A stretch of DNA of 64,000 nt from Adiantum capillus-veneris (lineage: Eukaryota > Streptophyta > Polypodiopsida > Polypodiales > Pteridaceae), in assembly GCA_014529385.2 (NCBI GenBank), contig CM043953.1, positions 70,415,872 through 70,479,871 of the forward strand. The letters run 5' to 3'. This document shows, piece after piece, positions 1-13,200 of this stretch. A program made the translations under genes and the position numbers. The notes beneath the pieces were generated by a model. That model had not been told where the DNA came from. It was given only the letters and a program-made list of their open reading frames with translations, and did not search any database. Within the stretch, counting starts at the first letter, position 1. Each line of letters begins with the position of its first letter.

Positions 1-30
<30 letters not shown>
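1..30. repeat. (CT)n microsatellite at window edge
   Basis: Fifteen uninterrupted CT units start at the first base, so the tract probably continues outside the window. Confidence 0.95.
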
Positions 31-31
<1 letters not shown>

Positions 32-1285
32 AGTTTGGTTCTAGAAAACCTGTGATGAGTAGGTGGCAAAAAGTATTTTTCCACCCGTCTTAACAGTGTG
101 TGGCCTTACTCGAAAGGTAGGGCGAGATTGTTGCCGTGCGTCGTGTTCACCAAAAACATTTTTAACAACCAATGGAAAAAAGAAGAGCATTGGAAATCTC
201 TCAATTTTTAGAAATTTATAGATTTTTATATTAAAATCCTCTAAATTTAGTCGGTCTCCATCAAGGTGGCCCTCCAAAGTAGCCGGTAATCTTTAATTTT
301 TGTCCTTAAATAATATACTAAAGATTCGTTTTCTATGAACACTTGTTGTGAACGTAACACAATGAGGCCTTGTTAATCGTGGGCTGCTATTATTGAAAGA
401 TAGGGTGAGAATCGAAATTGTTAATCATGAATTTTTATTAATAATAGAAATAGCCATTCCGTCCAACTTTCTCTCTTCCTCATTGTATTGTAAAAAAAAT
501 CTCCCTCGAAAGGGCTGCAGGGACACATATGCTTTGAGGGATTTTTTTTTTCTATAACACATTGCTAACTTTAAAAAAGAAAAGTATATTTGCTTTGCCT
601 TTAGTTCAAAGGAGAGAGAAAGAGTTAAAAAAAACCCTATTGACTTTTGAACTCACTAGGTGTGCCAAATTTTTGTTTTGAGGCTTATTAAGAGGAATCT
701 ACATAGATTCTTCCTTGGCTTTAGGGGGAATAAAGGAGGTGGTGAAACGTGAGGTAGGAAGGAGAGAAAGAGGGTGCCATGTGTGTGCACGGTGGGAAAA
801 GACGTAGAGAAAGAGAGGTTATTTTAATGAAGATGAAGATGTCCGTCTCCATTGAGATCAGGGCATCGCGAGGAGCACACTGAGAAAGGGCATGACAGAG
901 GGCTCTATCGATGCCATGTTGGCTTTGAGCAATGCTGTAGCTTAGTGCTCACACTAACCAAGCAATATAGAGCTCTGTCGATTTGAATAGTGGACATACA
1001 TGGCAGGAGTAGTGTTCGCAGGTGGGCTGCACTGGACCTCGTCCTGATGCAGAATAGGGTAGTAAATGGGGGAGAGAAAGAGATGGCAGAGACAATAAGA
1101 AGACTACAACGTAGAAAGCAAGCGAGCAACCATTCTGCAAACATAGCCATGGCCCGATGATGGAGACAAGAGGGACAAATGTAATGTTGGCTTTTTCCTT
1201 GTTGTCTCGCTTCTAACGTCGTGAAGATGATCCTATCTATGTCTCTGTCTTGTGGAGCTCATCTGCAAGACCCAATAGTGGCACA

Positions 1286-1288
<3 letters not shown>
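31..1288. other. Non-coding stretch
   Basis: I see no supportable gene. The stretch is AT-rich with poly-T runs. At about 490-560 a segment pairs a 'tccctcgaaagg' block with a 'ctttgaggga' block. It resembles the unit duplicated at 3,020-3,485 and is probably a diverged third copy. The short frames here lack protein-like composition. Confidence 0.5.

Positions 1289-1351
<63 letters not shown>
1289..1351. repeat. (TC)n microsatellite, 63 bp
   Basis: This is a perfect TC tract. The Arg-Glu repeat frames read on the other strand across it are translation artefacts of the microsatellite. Confidence 0.95.
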
Positions 1352-1354
<3 letters not shown>

Positions 1355-3019
1355 TCAGCTCGGGACGAGGAGTAGGACGGTCGGGTGACTGGGGGCCATG
1401 CGCACCAAAGGTGGTGTGGCCAACTGAGCGCACGAGCAAAAAGGGATGGATATGGGTGGGGCATAGACGTCTTGAAGGTTCTCCGTGGCAGGGCAAGGAC
1501 GCACTGCACGAGAGCGGCAAGGCGATCAAGAGCAAGTCGATGCCGAAGAGGAGGAGCAGGATATCCAGGTCGGGAAAGGGTGGGAGGGCGACATTGGGCG
1601 CAAGTCGAGAAAAGGGGAGAGCGATTCCGTCAAAAGACGGCGGACATGGAACAAGAGGGAGGGAACGTGGAGACAGCTAGAGATGAGTAGCTCTACGCAC
1701 AGGGGAGCAACTGAGCATGAGGGAGAGGAGTTCTATAGAAGGGGGATGAGGAGGTCGATACACAGGGGGGACAGGGATGTGGGAACGATTGCGTAGGGCC
1801 TGCGTGATCACAAAGTTTTCCACTTTTTTTTCCTATTCACTTGGAATTGGAGATTCCTTTGAAATTATAGTAGCTAATTAATGGGTTTATGTGATGTCGA
1901 CCCAGTTAATAACTCACTATAAAAACACAAGGTTTCGAAACGAGAAAGCCTCCTCTGGCGTAGATCCTTTAGGAGGCTTTTTTTTAATAAAATTTTACAC
2001 TTTGTCTTTTTTGTTAGTGAGTTCAAATGTGAATAGGTTTTTTTATTAACTATTAACTCTTAAGTTATGATTCATGTTATTCCACTATATTGTCTCTATT
2101 CCAATTCTATTCACTCAATTATATTGCCTCCTCCCTCGGCCTTTAAACTTTAAAGCTCTGCACACATTGCATACCTATACCTTACCTATATCTTTATCTA
2201 ACTCCCCCTCTCTCCTCCGCGTGTATTTTGCCCCTCCAAAGGCATCACTGCATCTCTAGTGATTCTCCTTAATACAAATCAATCGAAAATTGTAGTGACC
2301 TACAATTGTAGTGATCTACTTGGCTCTATTCCAATTCTATTAACTTAAATCTAGAAAGATTCCTCCCACTCTTAGTTTCACCTCCATTCTCGCTAAGCAT
2401 CAACAAGCCCCATCCTCCGCATGCACTCCATGTCCCTTCCCCCCCCCCCAACAACCCTTGCCATCGATTTCTCTCAGCCCCCTCTCCCACGTACCACATT
2501 GACCTTGCAAAGCTTGTTGTTTGGAGTTGGCTGATATAAAGGGTTCTCTCTCATTGCGCAGGATAGGAGCTGCTAATTGCACAAGTCATGAGCGCCCAAG
2601 CGATGCAAATTGCATAAGTCAGGATGAACGGAGAGAGAGAGAGAGAGAGTTTCTTGCAAACATCAACAAGATAGCAGCAAGGGCAATAATTTCAAGCACG
2701 AAAAGATTGCGACTTTGTTAGAAGCCAGACATTATTGTAAAGCTTGCGCAAAAAAAAATGTTGGCCATTGACCCCTGCAATGCTACTATGCCTTGCTTCT
2801 ACCCCAGATGCCAACGTCTGTCATCTACCTTCAAAAGCTACAGCTGCCTCCTTTCTTGTGTTCCACATGTGCCCCTCAGGGCCACCTCAACCCACCCCTT
2901 CCCTTTTCATTTTACTTCCTAATCTTACGACTGAATCTTACTAGATACCGCCCTAATAAATTGAACCAAAATTGTTAAGACATACTCTCTTTATACTAAA
3001 GGCAAAAGTGAATAGTAAA
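1352..3019. other. Non-coding stretch
   Basis: The segment 1,380-1,800 is GC- and purine-rich and leaves open frames of about 100 residues in several registers. None has a recognisable domain or balanced composition. From 1,800 to 3,019 the sequence is AT-rich, with a (GA)n tract at 2,632-2,649 and a C run near 2,440. No gene is supported. Confidence 0.45.
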
Positions 3020-3099
3020 TCTTTTCAATGTGTTTTTAAAAAAATGTCCCTCAAAGGGTAAATGTTGGCGCACACCCTTTGAGGAATTTTTTTAAAACT

Positions 3100-3148
<49 letters not shown>

Positions 3149-3348
3149 ACGGAATAGAAAAATATATATTTTTTGACTGGTGAAAATAAGGGCAAACTTG
3201 GATTACATTGGATTTTATGTCAAAAAATGAAGCTTTTATCGGTAATTAATGACACTCTTCAATGTGTGTGTCTCTTAAAATGTCCCACAAAGGATAAACG
3301 TAAATGCACACCCTTTGAGGAAGACTTTTTTTTTTAAAACTACAAAAG

Positions 3349-3386
<38 letters not shown>

Positions 3387-3485
3387 ATAGAAAAATACAT
3401 TTTTCGTAACTAGTGAAAATAAGGGCAAACTTGTATTACTCCTGGTTTTTAGGTCAAAATTTGAATATTTTGCCGATAATGACAC
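3020..3485. repeat. Tandem pair of ~235-bp units each carrying (GA)n
   Basis: Two diverged direct copies lie at about 3,020-3,254 and 3,255-3,485. Each runs in the same order: 'caatgtgt', a 'aaaatgtccc.caaagg' block, 'gcacaccctttgagg', a T run, 'aaaactacaaa', a GA microsatellite (3,109-3,147 and 3,351-3,385), then 'gtgaaaataagggcaaactt'. The microsatellite sits inside the duplicated unit, so the pair copied together or grew separately at the same site. Confidence 0.8.
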
Positions 3486-3794
3486 CAAACCTTGTGTAAA
3501 TTTCTCGGCTTTTTAAAAGACAAGCTCAAAATCTAGCCGAGATTCTACAATTTTAGTTAGTTATAATACACTGGAGCCAGTTTTTTTCTAACCTTGAGAG
3601 AGAGTCTTACTTCTTTCTTTTAAATTTCTATACACATCGAAGAGTTTAAAAAAAAAATCATTCTCTTTTGTATTTTGGAGTGGCTTCGCATCCTTTGTCA
3701 CACTAGAGCGCTTGCCCCACCCTCCTTTTGCAAATGGCCGTTAATGCTATTGTCACATTAAACTTGAAAACAAAAGCTGTGCATTTTTTTTAGC

Positions 3795-3864
3795 GAATGG
3801 GAGTAGCCCAGGTGGTTAAACCTCTGGCTTAGACCTTAGCCTACATTCACGAGCACATGTGTAG

Positions 3865-3906
<42 letters not shown>
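3795..3906 (+). mobile_element. tRNA-derived SINE head followed by (GA)n
   Basis: The sequence TAGCCCAGGTGG at about 3,804-3,815 matches the Pol III A-box consensus TRGYNNANNNGG. About 45 bp downstream, 'attcacgagc' is a near match to a B box (GWTCRANNC). The spacing is tRNA-like and the body ends directly in a GA microsatellite (3,868-3,906). This is best read as a decayed tRNA-derived SINE head. I could not identify a target site duplication. Confidence 0.45.
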
Positions 3907-3907
<1 letters not shown>

Positions 3908-4145
3908 ATGTGAGAGGAGCCTTGTCTTGTGCGCTATGGTCAAAGAGAGAAGAGAACATTTGCAACAAGAGAGAAAGAGAGAGGAGAAGCGAGAGGAGAG
4001 ACAAAGAGCTTGAACAATGTCTGTGCTTTACAACTCTTGGAGTCAAAGCCTCATGAGTCATGTCTCTTGAATGATGACGTAAAGACAAGAATCAACACAC
4101 ATAGATCATTGCTCTATTAGGATTTGAAGGTGGTTCTACATATGC

Positions 4146-4146
<1 letters not shown>

Positions 4147-4187
<41 letters not shown>
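4147..4187. repeat. (AG)n microsatellite, 41 bp
   Basis: This is a perfect AG tract in non-coding DNA. Confidence 0.95.
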
Positions 4188-4190
<3 letters not shown>

Positions 4191-4564
4191 TTTAGAAGAA
4201 AACTAGAGACATGGTCCCTAGGTGGCATGCCCCCCTTTGCTTCATCCTTGATGTTGAGGACGACACTCAAACCGCACCACATGGAAAACATGGGCCCATG
4301 CCATATAAATATTCACGTGGATTTTAGTTCGCTCAGAAAATATTGCTCGGTGTATGGTAAGACTCATTTTGTCATAAATTCCCAAAATGCCCTTCAAATT
4401 TTCCAAAATTCCCAAAACAACCCTGATTGTGAGAGTATATATTTCTAAAAATAAAAAAAAGTTGTAGCTTTTCATAAGAGGCATGATTGTCTATCAATAC
4501 AAGATGCTAAAAGTAGGAGTTTAGTTGGTTATATAAGTTTTGGAGATGAATTGCTTCATTGATT

Positions 4565-4670
4565 CTAGGCATAATTGCCTTTTTTGCTAGGTAATCTGTG
4601 ACAAATTACTTTCCAAGCACTCAAAAATGGATCTCAACTATCAAATATGGTTAACCGAGTCTCATGTAAA

Positions 4671-4704
<34 letters not shown>

Positions 4705-5808
4705 CATCACATGATGAGTTTGAGGGAGAGAGAGGGAGGGAGATATTTCCAACTCCTTATTTTTTCCTTTTTTTGCTATGCAATTTGTGACAATAAACTT
4801 GCCAAGCACGTCCTCAGCTCTTCCTATTGATAGTTAAAACTACAGACATAGAGCATGGTCCATTGGTGTAGGCGACATGGATGGGAGAGCTAAGTGGTAC
4901 ACTATCTTTTTGTAGCCATTAATAAACCACACTATATGAAAGGCAACATGCAATACCTTTGTATGCCCTTACAATGCCTTCAGAGTGGTCTGTTATCTTT
5001 AACATCATAATTCTAGACAATTATTGTCTTCAACCTCAAAGCTCTGACAAATAAATATATATACCTTCTAGCAAACATTGAATTAACATCAAAGTTCTTG
5101 GAGAAAGTAAGGACTTGATCATAAGTTGTTCTGACACCACCTTCACCCAAGTGACCTACTCTTAGCTTAGAGACCCTCTAGGCTTGCCAGAGAGTAGGAT
5201 TATCCATTAATGCCTACAACAGTAAGAGCATCAAAGTTCAAAAGATCCCTCTTTTCTCTTAGAAAATATAATCACCTCTAAATTCCTTGATCTTGAGGAA
5301 TGTTGGTTACTTAAAAATCATGAGCGTAATGTATATACCTACTAGCGAGACCCAGTTGATTCAATTCTCATTATGACATCAGATCATCTTGAGATGTCCC
5401 CCTAATAAGCGTCTTTAAGTTGGGAGAACTACATATGAGTAAAATTCTTGTACTTTATGAACTACCTAATAGCAATTCACTAACCAAACATGTATAAATT
5501 CTTTTTATGTCTTTGGGAAGAAAAGGTCGAGTTCAAAATACGTACAAAATCCCATCCTCCCTTTGTGAGCTCTTGTCTAGCTATGGTGAAGCCACATTCA
5601 GACCGCAAAAAGACATGCACATAAGGAAGCTCGTCTACTACAATAGCTGCTACACCTCCTCCGTTGGGAGAGAGAGGAAGGGAGATATTTCCAAATCCTT
5701 GATTTTGCCTTTTTTTGCTATGCAATTTGTGACAATAAACTTGCCAAGCACGCAAAAACGGATCTCAACTCTCAAATAAGATAAACTCAATATCTCAAGC
5801 AGATATCT

Positions 5809-5891
<83 letters not shown>

Positions 5892-5945
5892 AAATCATGA
5901 GTCTGAGCGATAGGATGAGTTTGACGGAGAGAGAGAGAGAGAGAC
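4565..5945. repeat. Repeated unit containing (CT)n and GA-rich blocks
   Basis: A block with 'tttttgctatgcaatttgtgacaa', 'acttgccaagcac', 'ggatctcaact' and a CT microsatellite, followed by 'catgatgagtttgagggagagag', recurs at about 4,565-4,745, 4,745-4,815 and 5,665-5,945. The CT tracts are 4,673-4,702 (30 bp) and 5,811-5,887 (77 bp). The ~850 bp between copies holds no gene that I can support. Confidence 0.7.
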
Positions 5946-6196
5946 ATTTGTGCTAGATGTATATTAAGGAAAAGACGCTCCTCTGCCTCATGTCCCTTCT
6001 GGAAATGAGGAGATGACTACTTTGAAGAAGGAAAAGAATAGTTTTGTTGCATGGCCTAGAAGCGAATTGGTAATTTCTAGTTTCATTTCACTAATGGATT
6101 GTCATTGATATCCCCTAAGTGGACTCATGTTGTGTGTACATTTGCAATGGGTTAACTTGTTGAGTGACCTTTGATTTGCATTTTGTTAAATAGCAG

Positions 6197-9100
6197 GTCA
6201 CCAAGACTGCAAGGATAGAACCAACACAAATGCCACCATCCACTGTTGTCGGCCACTACACTAGTAGCCAGCCAATTAGTGATGTCCCATCTCCACCTAT
6301 TTCGTCACTGGAAAAATCTAAAAAGGGTGCAAAAGTAAGACAAAAGTGCAAGAAGGGACATCGTCAGGGTTTGTGAGAGATGTTGTCAGCTCGGATGAGG
6401 ATATCGATGACAGAGAGATGGAGGCTTACATGACAGAAGGGGCAAATGCCCGAGGGGGGGAGTTTCCCTCTAACAAGGATGTCACTGTACGACATGATAT
6501 GTTGTGTAATCTTTTGTATTGAAATTATGCAATGACTTATGCAGATTGAGGTTTTGGACATAATTTGGTTGTTGCAGATAGAGCATGAACCTCTATGCCA
6601 ATTGCTGAAACTTGAGAAATCACGACAAGTAAGTTGGGATTCCAAGCATCTCCAACCACTGGCAGATACCTTTTTGTTGGAGGGATATTATGAGCCCAAG
6701 GGATCCTTTATATGCTCTATCAATGCACCGGTCTATCCTAGCATCGATGTTGACGACGCTATCATTCAAACATGGGACCCATTGTGGCGAATGGTCAATG
6801 AAGAGTTTGAGGCCGAAATCAAAGCTATATGTTGGGGTGACCTTTGTGGAAAAATGTTATATGTGTGGGATGGGAACCATAGGTTAGCTGCTTGGATGGA
6901 AGCTCTTAAACAGAGTGAGTTTGTTTCTCTATGTGGTTAACTTGAATGCACATTTTGGGGTGAATTAGGGAGTAATCTTTTCTATGATTGTAGGTGTAGC
7001 TGAGAAAGATATCGATTTATATCCAAGGGTTAGTGTCGAGCTTGTGGTGGTAGACTCTTCCAATGAGGCTACCATGTTGAGCATAGTGATGCGTATAAAC
7101 AAGTAAGTACCTTTAGGCAGGTTCGAATCAAGTGTTGCCTTTATAATCAAATAATACTCTCATTCTATGATTCTCAATCCAATGTAGATTGAATGAGACA
7201 AGATACGTTGCAACATCCTACAGTGATATGTTATGGGTGGTGCGGGCTATGGGGCTTGCTTTGAAGGAGGAAATCATGGAGAAATTGCCATGTGTGGTCT
7301 ATAGTTGGATGCAGGCAGACATTGACAAGAGGGTAGGGAGGAAAGCATGCTATAATGTGCATGTGGCTCTAATGCCTCAACTAATACATCGTGTGAGTAC
7401 CATTGTAGTTTTTTACAGAATTTTGCATCAGATATTGCATCTCGTAACATGTATTTATCAATAATTCCATACATGCAGGAAAAGTACATTCTTGCATCGA
7501 AGGATACAATGCTTCTTTTAGAGTTTCAAAGAAATTATAAAAAGGCATTCTTTAAAACAGATGCACTGTCCAAAAAAAAAAAAACATGCGTTGGCCATTG
7601 TTGATCCAGCTTTAGGAGATAATTCGTGGAGATATATTGTTTTGACCTCTCATGTGCTAGATAATATGGAATTGATCCTTGTTGGCCTCTGTGCAAGAGG
7701 ACATTGCAAACAATCGAGTGGACCAGCCGACCAAAGTGGATAACGGAAGAAAGATTATACGGATTGGCATGTGTGAATCTTCTACCTATGAAGAAAACAT
7801 TCATTCTCCGTGCAATGGCTTCTAATGATCAGGTAGACGTTAAGTGTTTAGACATATCACAAACATGTGAGCACATTTAGCCATTGCCTTAACAATCTAC
7901 CTCTCTAGCTTGGCATGTAATCCAATTGTCATGACAGATGTTTTCACAACCCAGGAGTGTCAGCTCTGTTTAGGGAGTGACTGTGGGTTGAGGTTTTCTG
8001 GGCATGGATTGCAACAAAAGCAAGGAACGTCCACAACATCATCCGAAGTATACATTTGACATCCATGCATGGTCTGGACCTTGATTCGTTCATCGATGAT
8101 GCCAAGATTACCCATAGAGGAAAGAGCTTCGCATATGAGCTGGCACTAATAAAAAGGGGAACTCAATCAGAGGTGGCCAAAGCGTTGGTGGACACATGAA
8201 AAAGATCCTCTGCAGGTTAGATCACTTTATATTACTGCTAGAAAAAAACGAAACATATTTTGAGTGCTTGTGATTATGTACAATGTATTAGATGGTTGTA
8301 TTAGATGGATGCCTGGTCTAGACCTTGATTCGTTCATCGTCGATGATGCCAAGCTTACTCATAGAGGAAAGACCTTCGCTTATGAGCTGGCACTAATGAA
8401 AAGGGGAACTCAATTAGAGGTGGCCAAAGCATTTGCGGATGTAGAACAAAGATGCCTTTGCAGGTTAGATCACTTTATATTACTGCTAGAAAAAAATGAA
8501 ACATATTTTTGAGTGCTTGTGATTTTCTAAAATGTATTAGATGGTTGCGAAAGCGTAACTTCAACATCAAAGGTGTTGCAAGCTTGCAAAAAATGCTTGA
8601 GGTCAGTAAACCAGAGCAAGTGTTCAACCCTTTGCAAGTGGCCCGCAACGTCAAGGGAAGAGTATACCAAGACCTACCTTGGCTCTTAGAATATGATGAG
8701 GGATATTTCCCTATAAGCGAGGAAAAAGCACACAATGATGCAGTAAGGGAAAGAGAAGAAAGAGCACGTGCAGGTACAAAAATGTCCATGTCAGCAGAGT
8801 CTAATGTGCAATTGCCTCGTGGAGAAGGATTTGATACAACTTCACAGGTACCATCATTTTGTGAATTAAAAACTCTTCACTTATGAGCACCGCACCGTGG
8901 TGGCATTTCATTTTCACTAAGCATTTTAGCTTAGTTATGCACATCGAACATTCCAGTTGTTCTTCCGGCTCACAATGAGGGGCTAGAATGAAAGAAAAAC
9001 ATGAGTTCTACTGATGTTTGCAAGAATCATAGTCTTGATTGTTTAGCTTGTTAATACGGTCTTGTTGTTCAGGAAAAATAAGTGAGATGTTTGCAGAGGA

Positions 9101-9793
9101 GGTGGTAGACTTCGCCATGAGTCTGGAAGCAAAAATGTTGCATGTCTCAGACTTGCCACTAGTTACAATACCATCTACTGGTAATTTCTAATCTTGGGTG
9201 AATGGTTGTTTAAGTCTGATTCAAGAGCTTGCTTTCTTAGTATATGTTTTGGTTTTGCAATTGGTGGTGGTGAGCGTGTCCAGATTTTGCATCTTGGTTG
9301 GGACAAGACAGAGGATGACTTGAAAAATGCATTGTTGAGCAATGTCAGGCCTCATGTAGTGGAGAAGTGTCTGATGCCAATGCGAGATGGGTCAGCCACT
9401 GATTCATCGGTGAACGTATCTATTCTTTTTCTACCATCAAACGTGTCTGTGTATGGGCTGTTTGAAATAGAAGTCCTTGATTGGAGCAAGATGGAGGCAT
9501 GCCATTTTGGACAACTCGCCCGACTTGCATTGGCAACAGCCGATGATAGAGGTGTGTTTGTGGTTGTTTTTCCATCATATAATTATGGAATGGTGCATGA
9601 TATGGCATCAACTGTTGGCTGGCAAGAATATCACTTGAATGTGGTTATGTGTAAAACACTTGTGTGCAAGAAAAAAAGTAGAACCGTGTGCACGTTGTTG
9701 GTGTCAGCTATGAGAAAAGAACACCTATTTAGGAAAATAGGGAAAAATTCACACATTTGGGATGATTCTTTGTGTCTCATGGACTTGAGGTAA
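6197..9793 (+). pseudogene. Decayed multi-exon gene with ParB-like DGNHR motif
   Basis: I do not recognise the whole gene. A series of open segments is bounded by good splice sites: 6,578-6,914 (after ttgttgcag, before gtgagt), 6,994-7,102 (before gtaagt), 7,188-7,392 (before gtgagt), 7,479 onward, about 8,515-8,848, 9,073-9,180, and about 9,263-9,793. The first carries YVWDGNHRLAAWMEA, which fits the signature of ParB/sulfiredoxin-like nuclease folds (DG.HR..A). The next exon reads VSVELVVVDSSNEATMLS, consistent with the following part of that fold. The last exon codes for a basic-tailed domain that I cannot place. Frames break at an A12 run near 7,570 and again near 7,690. One exon is duplicated with a stop in one copy. 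It could be a transposon-carried gene or a decayed host gene. The ParB assignment rests on motif only. Confidence 0.5.
8065..8547 (+). repeat. Tandem duplication of a 244-bp exon-containing segment
   Basis: Copies at 8,065-8,308 and 8,309-8,547 are very similar along their full length. Both contain the exon reading LDLDSFI.DDAK and its donor site (tgcag|gttaga). The first copy has a TGA stop after VAKALVDT, whereas the second stays open to the donor. The second copy is therefore the likely functional exon, and the first is a relic of the duplication. Confidence 0.85.
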
Positions 9794-9936
9794 GGTTGTA
9801 TTGTACTAGGTTGTTGCACATATGAAAACTGAGATACAATGTTTAGTGGATGCTTATGAGTTTGCAAGATCCAATATGGTCCGTTTTCAACAACCATACT
9901 ATACACTAGAGTGTTTTTGCACATGTTAGTTTACAA

Positions 9937-9939
<3 letters not shown>

Positions 9940-9971
<32 letters not shown>
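9940..9971. repeat. (AC)n microsatellite, 32 bp
   Basis: This is a perfect AC tract between the two flanking decayed genes. Confidence 0.95.
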
Positions 9972-9973
<2 letters not shown>

Positions 9974-10209
9974 CTCATGCACCCAAAATTTTCTTCCCAC
10001 ACATGCTTCATTTGATAAAACAATTAAAATGTAAGTTGCAAGAAAAACTTGGGTGAATAATGTGAAAAAAAACACCATTCATATTGAATAATATTTCTTG
10101 AAGATTACAAAGGTGGGATGCCATTATCAATGTTGATAATGACCATAGCTACGGGTGGACTAATTGGAACCATTGCTAGAAGATTACAAAGTTGAAAGGC
10201 AAATGCTAA

Positions 10210-13200
10210 GCGATCATTCCTCTTCATTTGCATTGACATTTGATGGTGCCTCATGTTCATCAAGTTTCAACTAGCTCTCTTTGGCCTTGAGGATTATTGC
10301 CTTTGGAATCTCGATTTTTTCAGGAATTCGTCCACCCTTGGGATTCCATGCCCAAATGATGCAGCTAGTGTCTTCCCAACGTTGAGGATCATTGATGTTC
10401 TCTCTCCAATACTTGTTCCAACAATCCTTGTAAACCTCCACATCACTTGCATTCTTCTTCTTTGAAATTGGTGCCCAGTATTGTATCTTCACTTGAAGAT
10501 AGGTTTCCGAGTCATTGTTCTGATCAATATCTGTTGCTTCCACTCCTAACCAAATTGGGTAATTTTCATCACAAGGTTGCACAAGTACAAATTCTCCCTT
10601 TGCCACATCAAGGGTTGGGTTGAACTCTTGAGCAGGTTTGTTGCGCATTGGACCACAATAGTGGCCCTCTATTATGTCAAATGCTTCATCTAGACCATCT
10701 TTCAATGGAACTTCAAGAGGATGATCTTGTTCACGCATACTCCTTGGCCAAAAGTCATCAAATAAAGTGTTTTCACTTTGTCCAGGGTTTTGCATAGCTT
10801 GCATGAGATTCTCCCGGTACATAAGAACTGGGTTGATCCACCTAGCATACTCACTTTCATCTCCTTTCTCTTGCAAGTGATCTTTCCACCAACTAACATA
10901 CTTCTTTATTCCTTCTATAAATTTCTCACTATCTTTAACATACTCAAAGGGTGGTAATACTTTTGGAACACCTTCAGGAAGCTTGGCTCCTCCTTGGTCA
11001 TTTCTCTTCCATAACTCTATACCATTTTCGGGTAACCAATCCACATTTTTAGGGTGCACTTTGTACTGCATCAAAGGTATTCCATCACTCATATAGAACC
11101 TAAATTGCAATGGCTTTGAATGACCCACTAAGCTATCTGCTCCATCATGTAAGAACCCCTTTACAAATCCTTTAAAGTCTACCACCTTTTGTAGGAGAAA
11201 GGTGCTGGATGCATGCTAACACACTCACTGAAGATCTTCATCAAAAGTGGAAATGTAAAAATGGCTTGTTTTCTAAGCTTCTCAGAAAAGCGATTGAACA
11301 ATGCATCAATGTCTTCATGAGTGTGACCAACCATAAGAAATCCAAGTTGTACAGTGTCAAATACTCCTTGTGCAATCAACAATGATAGGTATGCAAACAC
11401 ATATCGATTCTTATTTTCTAACCACAATTGTCAAGTTGCAACAGCAATGTTCTTGGCAACCTCTTGAACCCAAATACATTGCCATCCTCCTGTACATGTG
11501 CATTAGTAACAAAGATTGATTGCATCCTTGGACAATCATTTCCCTATCTCTCTGCAAAATTCTCAATGTCCACATTCACATTTGTGATTAGATCAGTCTC
11601 TGCCTCTTCATTATGAGCACTCTGTTCCTTGCAGTACTGGTTTTTCTCCTTAAGCACTTTCATATGGTGATAGAGAGAAGCTATAGACAAAACACACTCA
11701 AAAAGATTTGTTCGTGGTTCTACACTTGAGTTTTCTAAGCTCAAGTCACCGAACATATGTTTATCTCTTCTTTCTAAGTTTCTTAGACATTTTGAGAGGA
11801 GATGCAATTGTCAAGTTGGGATCACTCGGCCATAATCCCAATGCAAAGTGACCATAAGCTGTTTGTCCATGTCCATGAGTGAGCATTCCTGTCAAGGATA
11901 CTGGAAGCCTCTCAACTCCATTGAGAGATTTTGGAGCTGGTTTAATTTGTGGTATAGCAGTCTTACTCTGGTCCATCTTGTCATGTATAATGCACAAGAA
12001 CTTGGTTGGATTCATTTTTGAAGAGCTCCTCGAAGCATAGTACAGATTTCTACAGCTCATTTGTTGCAACATGTGTGATCTCCTCTGTGCCATGTATCTA
12101 ACACGCTCCACCTGATTTTTGGTAGACTCCAGCTTGACCTTTATGGATGTGCAAATGTCACATTTAAAGAATGTGCTTGATTTTGATAAAGTGATTGTCT
12201 TGAAGACTATGTTCCACAACCTTGAGAATGTTGGCTGTGACAACGTTTTGTATTCCATTGTGACCAGTGTGTTGTTTACTTCCCGCAAAATGTCCACTTG
12301 TTTGTACATCGTTGGTAGAACACGTTGAGTTTCCCAAGTGCCATGCATGGTTGTCCTTGACTTATGTGGCATTTGATCTGCATTATTATCTATGAAGCCT
12401 TGTATGAGTGCTTTTGCCATCTCAACATGTGTCAAGCTCTTCCTTATTATTCTAGTGTTTCCATGATTGCCATTGCATGCTCCATCCAAGAATTTTTTAC
12501 GCAGCCTATAAAATGTTGACTTTCCTATTGCATGCATTACATACCATGCTTTACTACATACCTTCTTTCCATCAAAAGTAAACTCAAAGCATTCCTCTTC
12601 TTGATCTTTTCTATGAGCCATGCTCATACAATCCAATACAAATGTGCATGGACTAGTGTAGCTTTGTCCCCAAAAGTCTGCCCTTGCTTGCATGATTTTG
12701 GATCTGTTTCCAATCTGGCAGCATCGCATCTCACAACAATCAATTGTTGCAACTTTGTGAATGTTTGCAGCATCACATTGCTTGTTGAAATCATGAGCAT
12801 TACCTTTTTTTTTCTAGGACTAACTCTATGTACATAAATCCTTTTCTTACCTGTCCCATCTCTTATATCATAGTCACCGGCAATGGCATCCCGCTCTCTA
12901 TCATTTTGAGTATGAAGAAGAAGACCTAGTTTTGTACTGGTGGTACCTTCTTCAAAACTATTTTCAGTGTTGTTATCTATGTCATCATCCTCATAGTCAT
13001 CACTGGAAGCATATAAGATGTCAAGGGAATCTCCCGTTTCTTCCATGAGGAAATCTTGAATACCCTCAATGGCAGAAGAGGATCCAGTGTCTTTGATCAA
13101 GGGCTCACCATTCTCAAATGTGAGCTGCCAAATAGGCCAGCTTACCAAATTCAAACTTGAAATATCACTTTGATGTGGATGCATCGACCCTTCCACAATG

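Noticed and set aside
1385-1796. Arg/Gly-rich open frames of about 100 residues
   Set aside because: Overlapping registers are open only because the DNA is purine- and GC-rich. Composition is not protein-like and no domain is seen.
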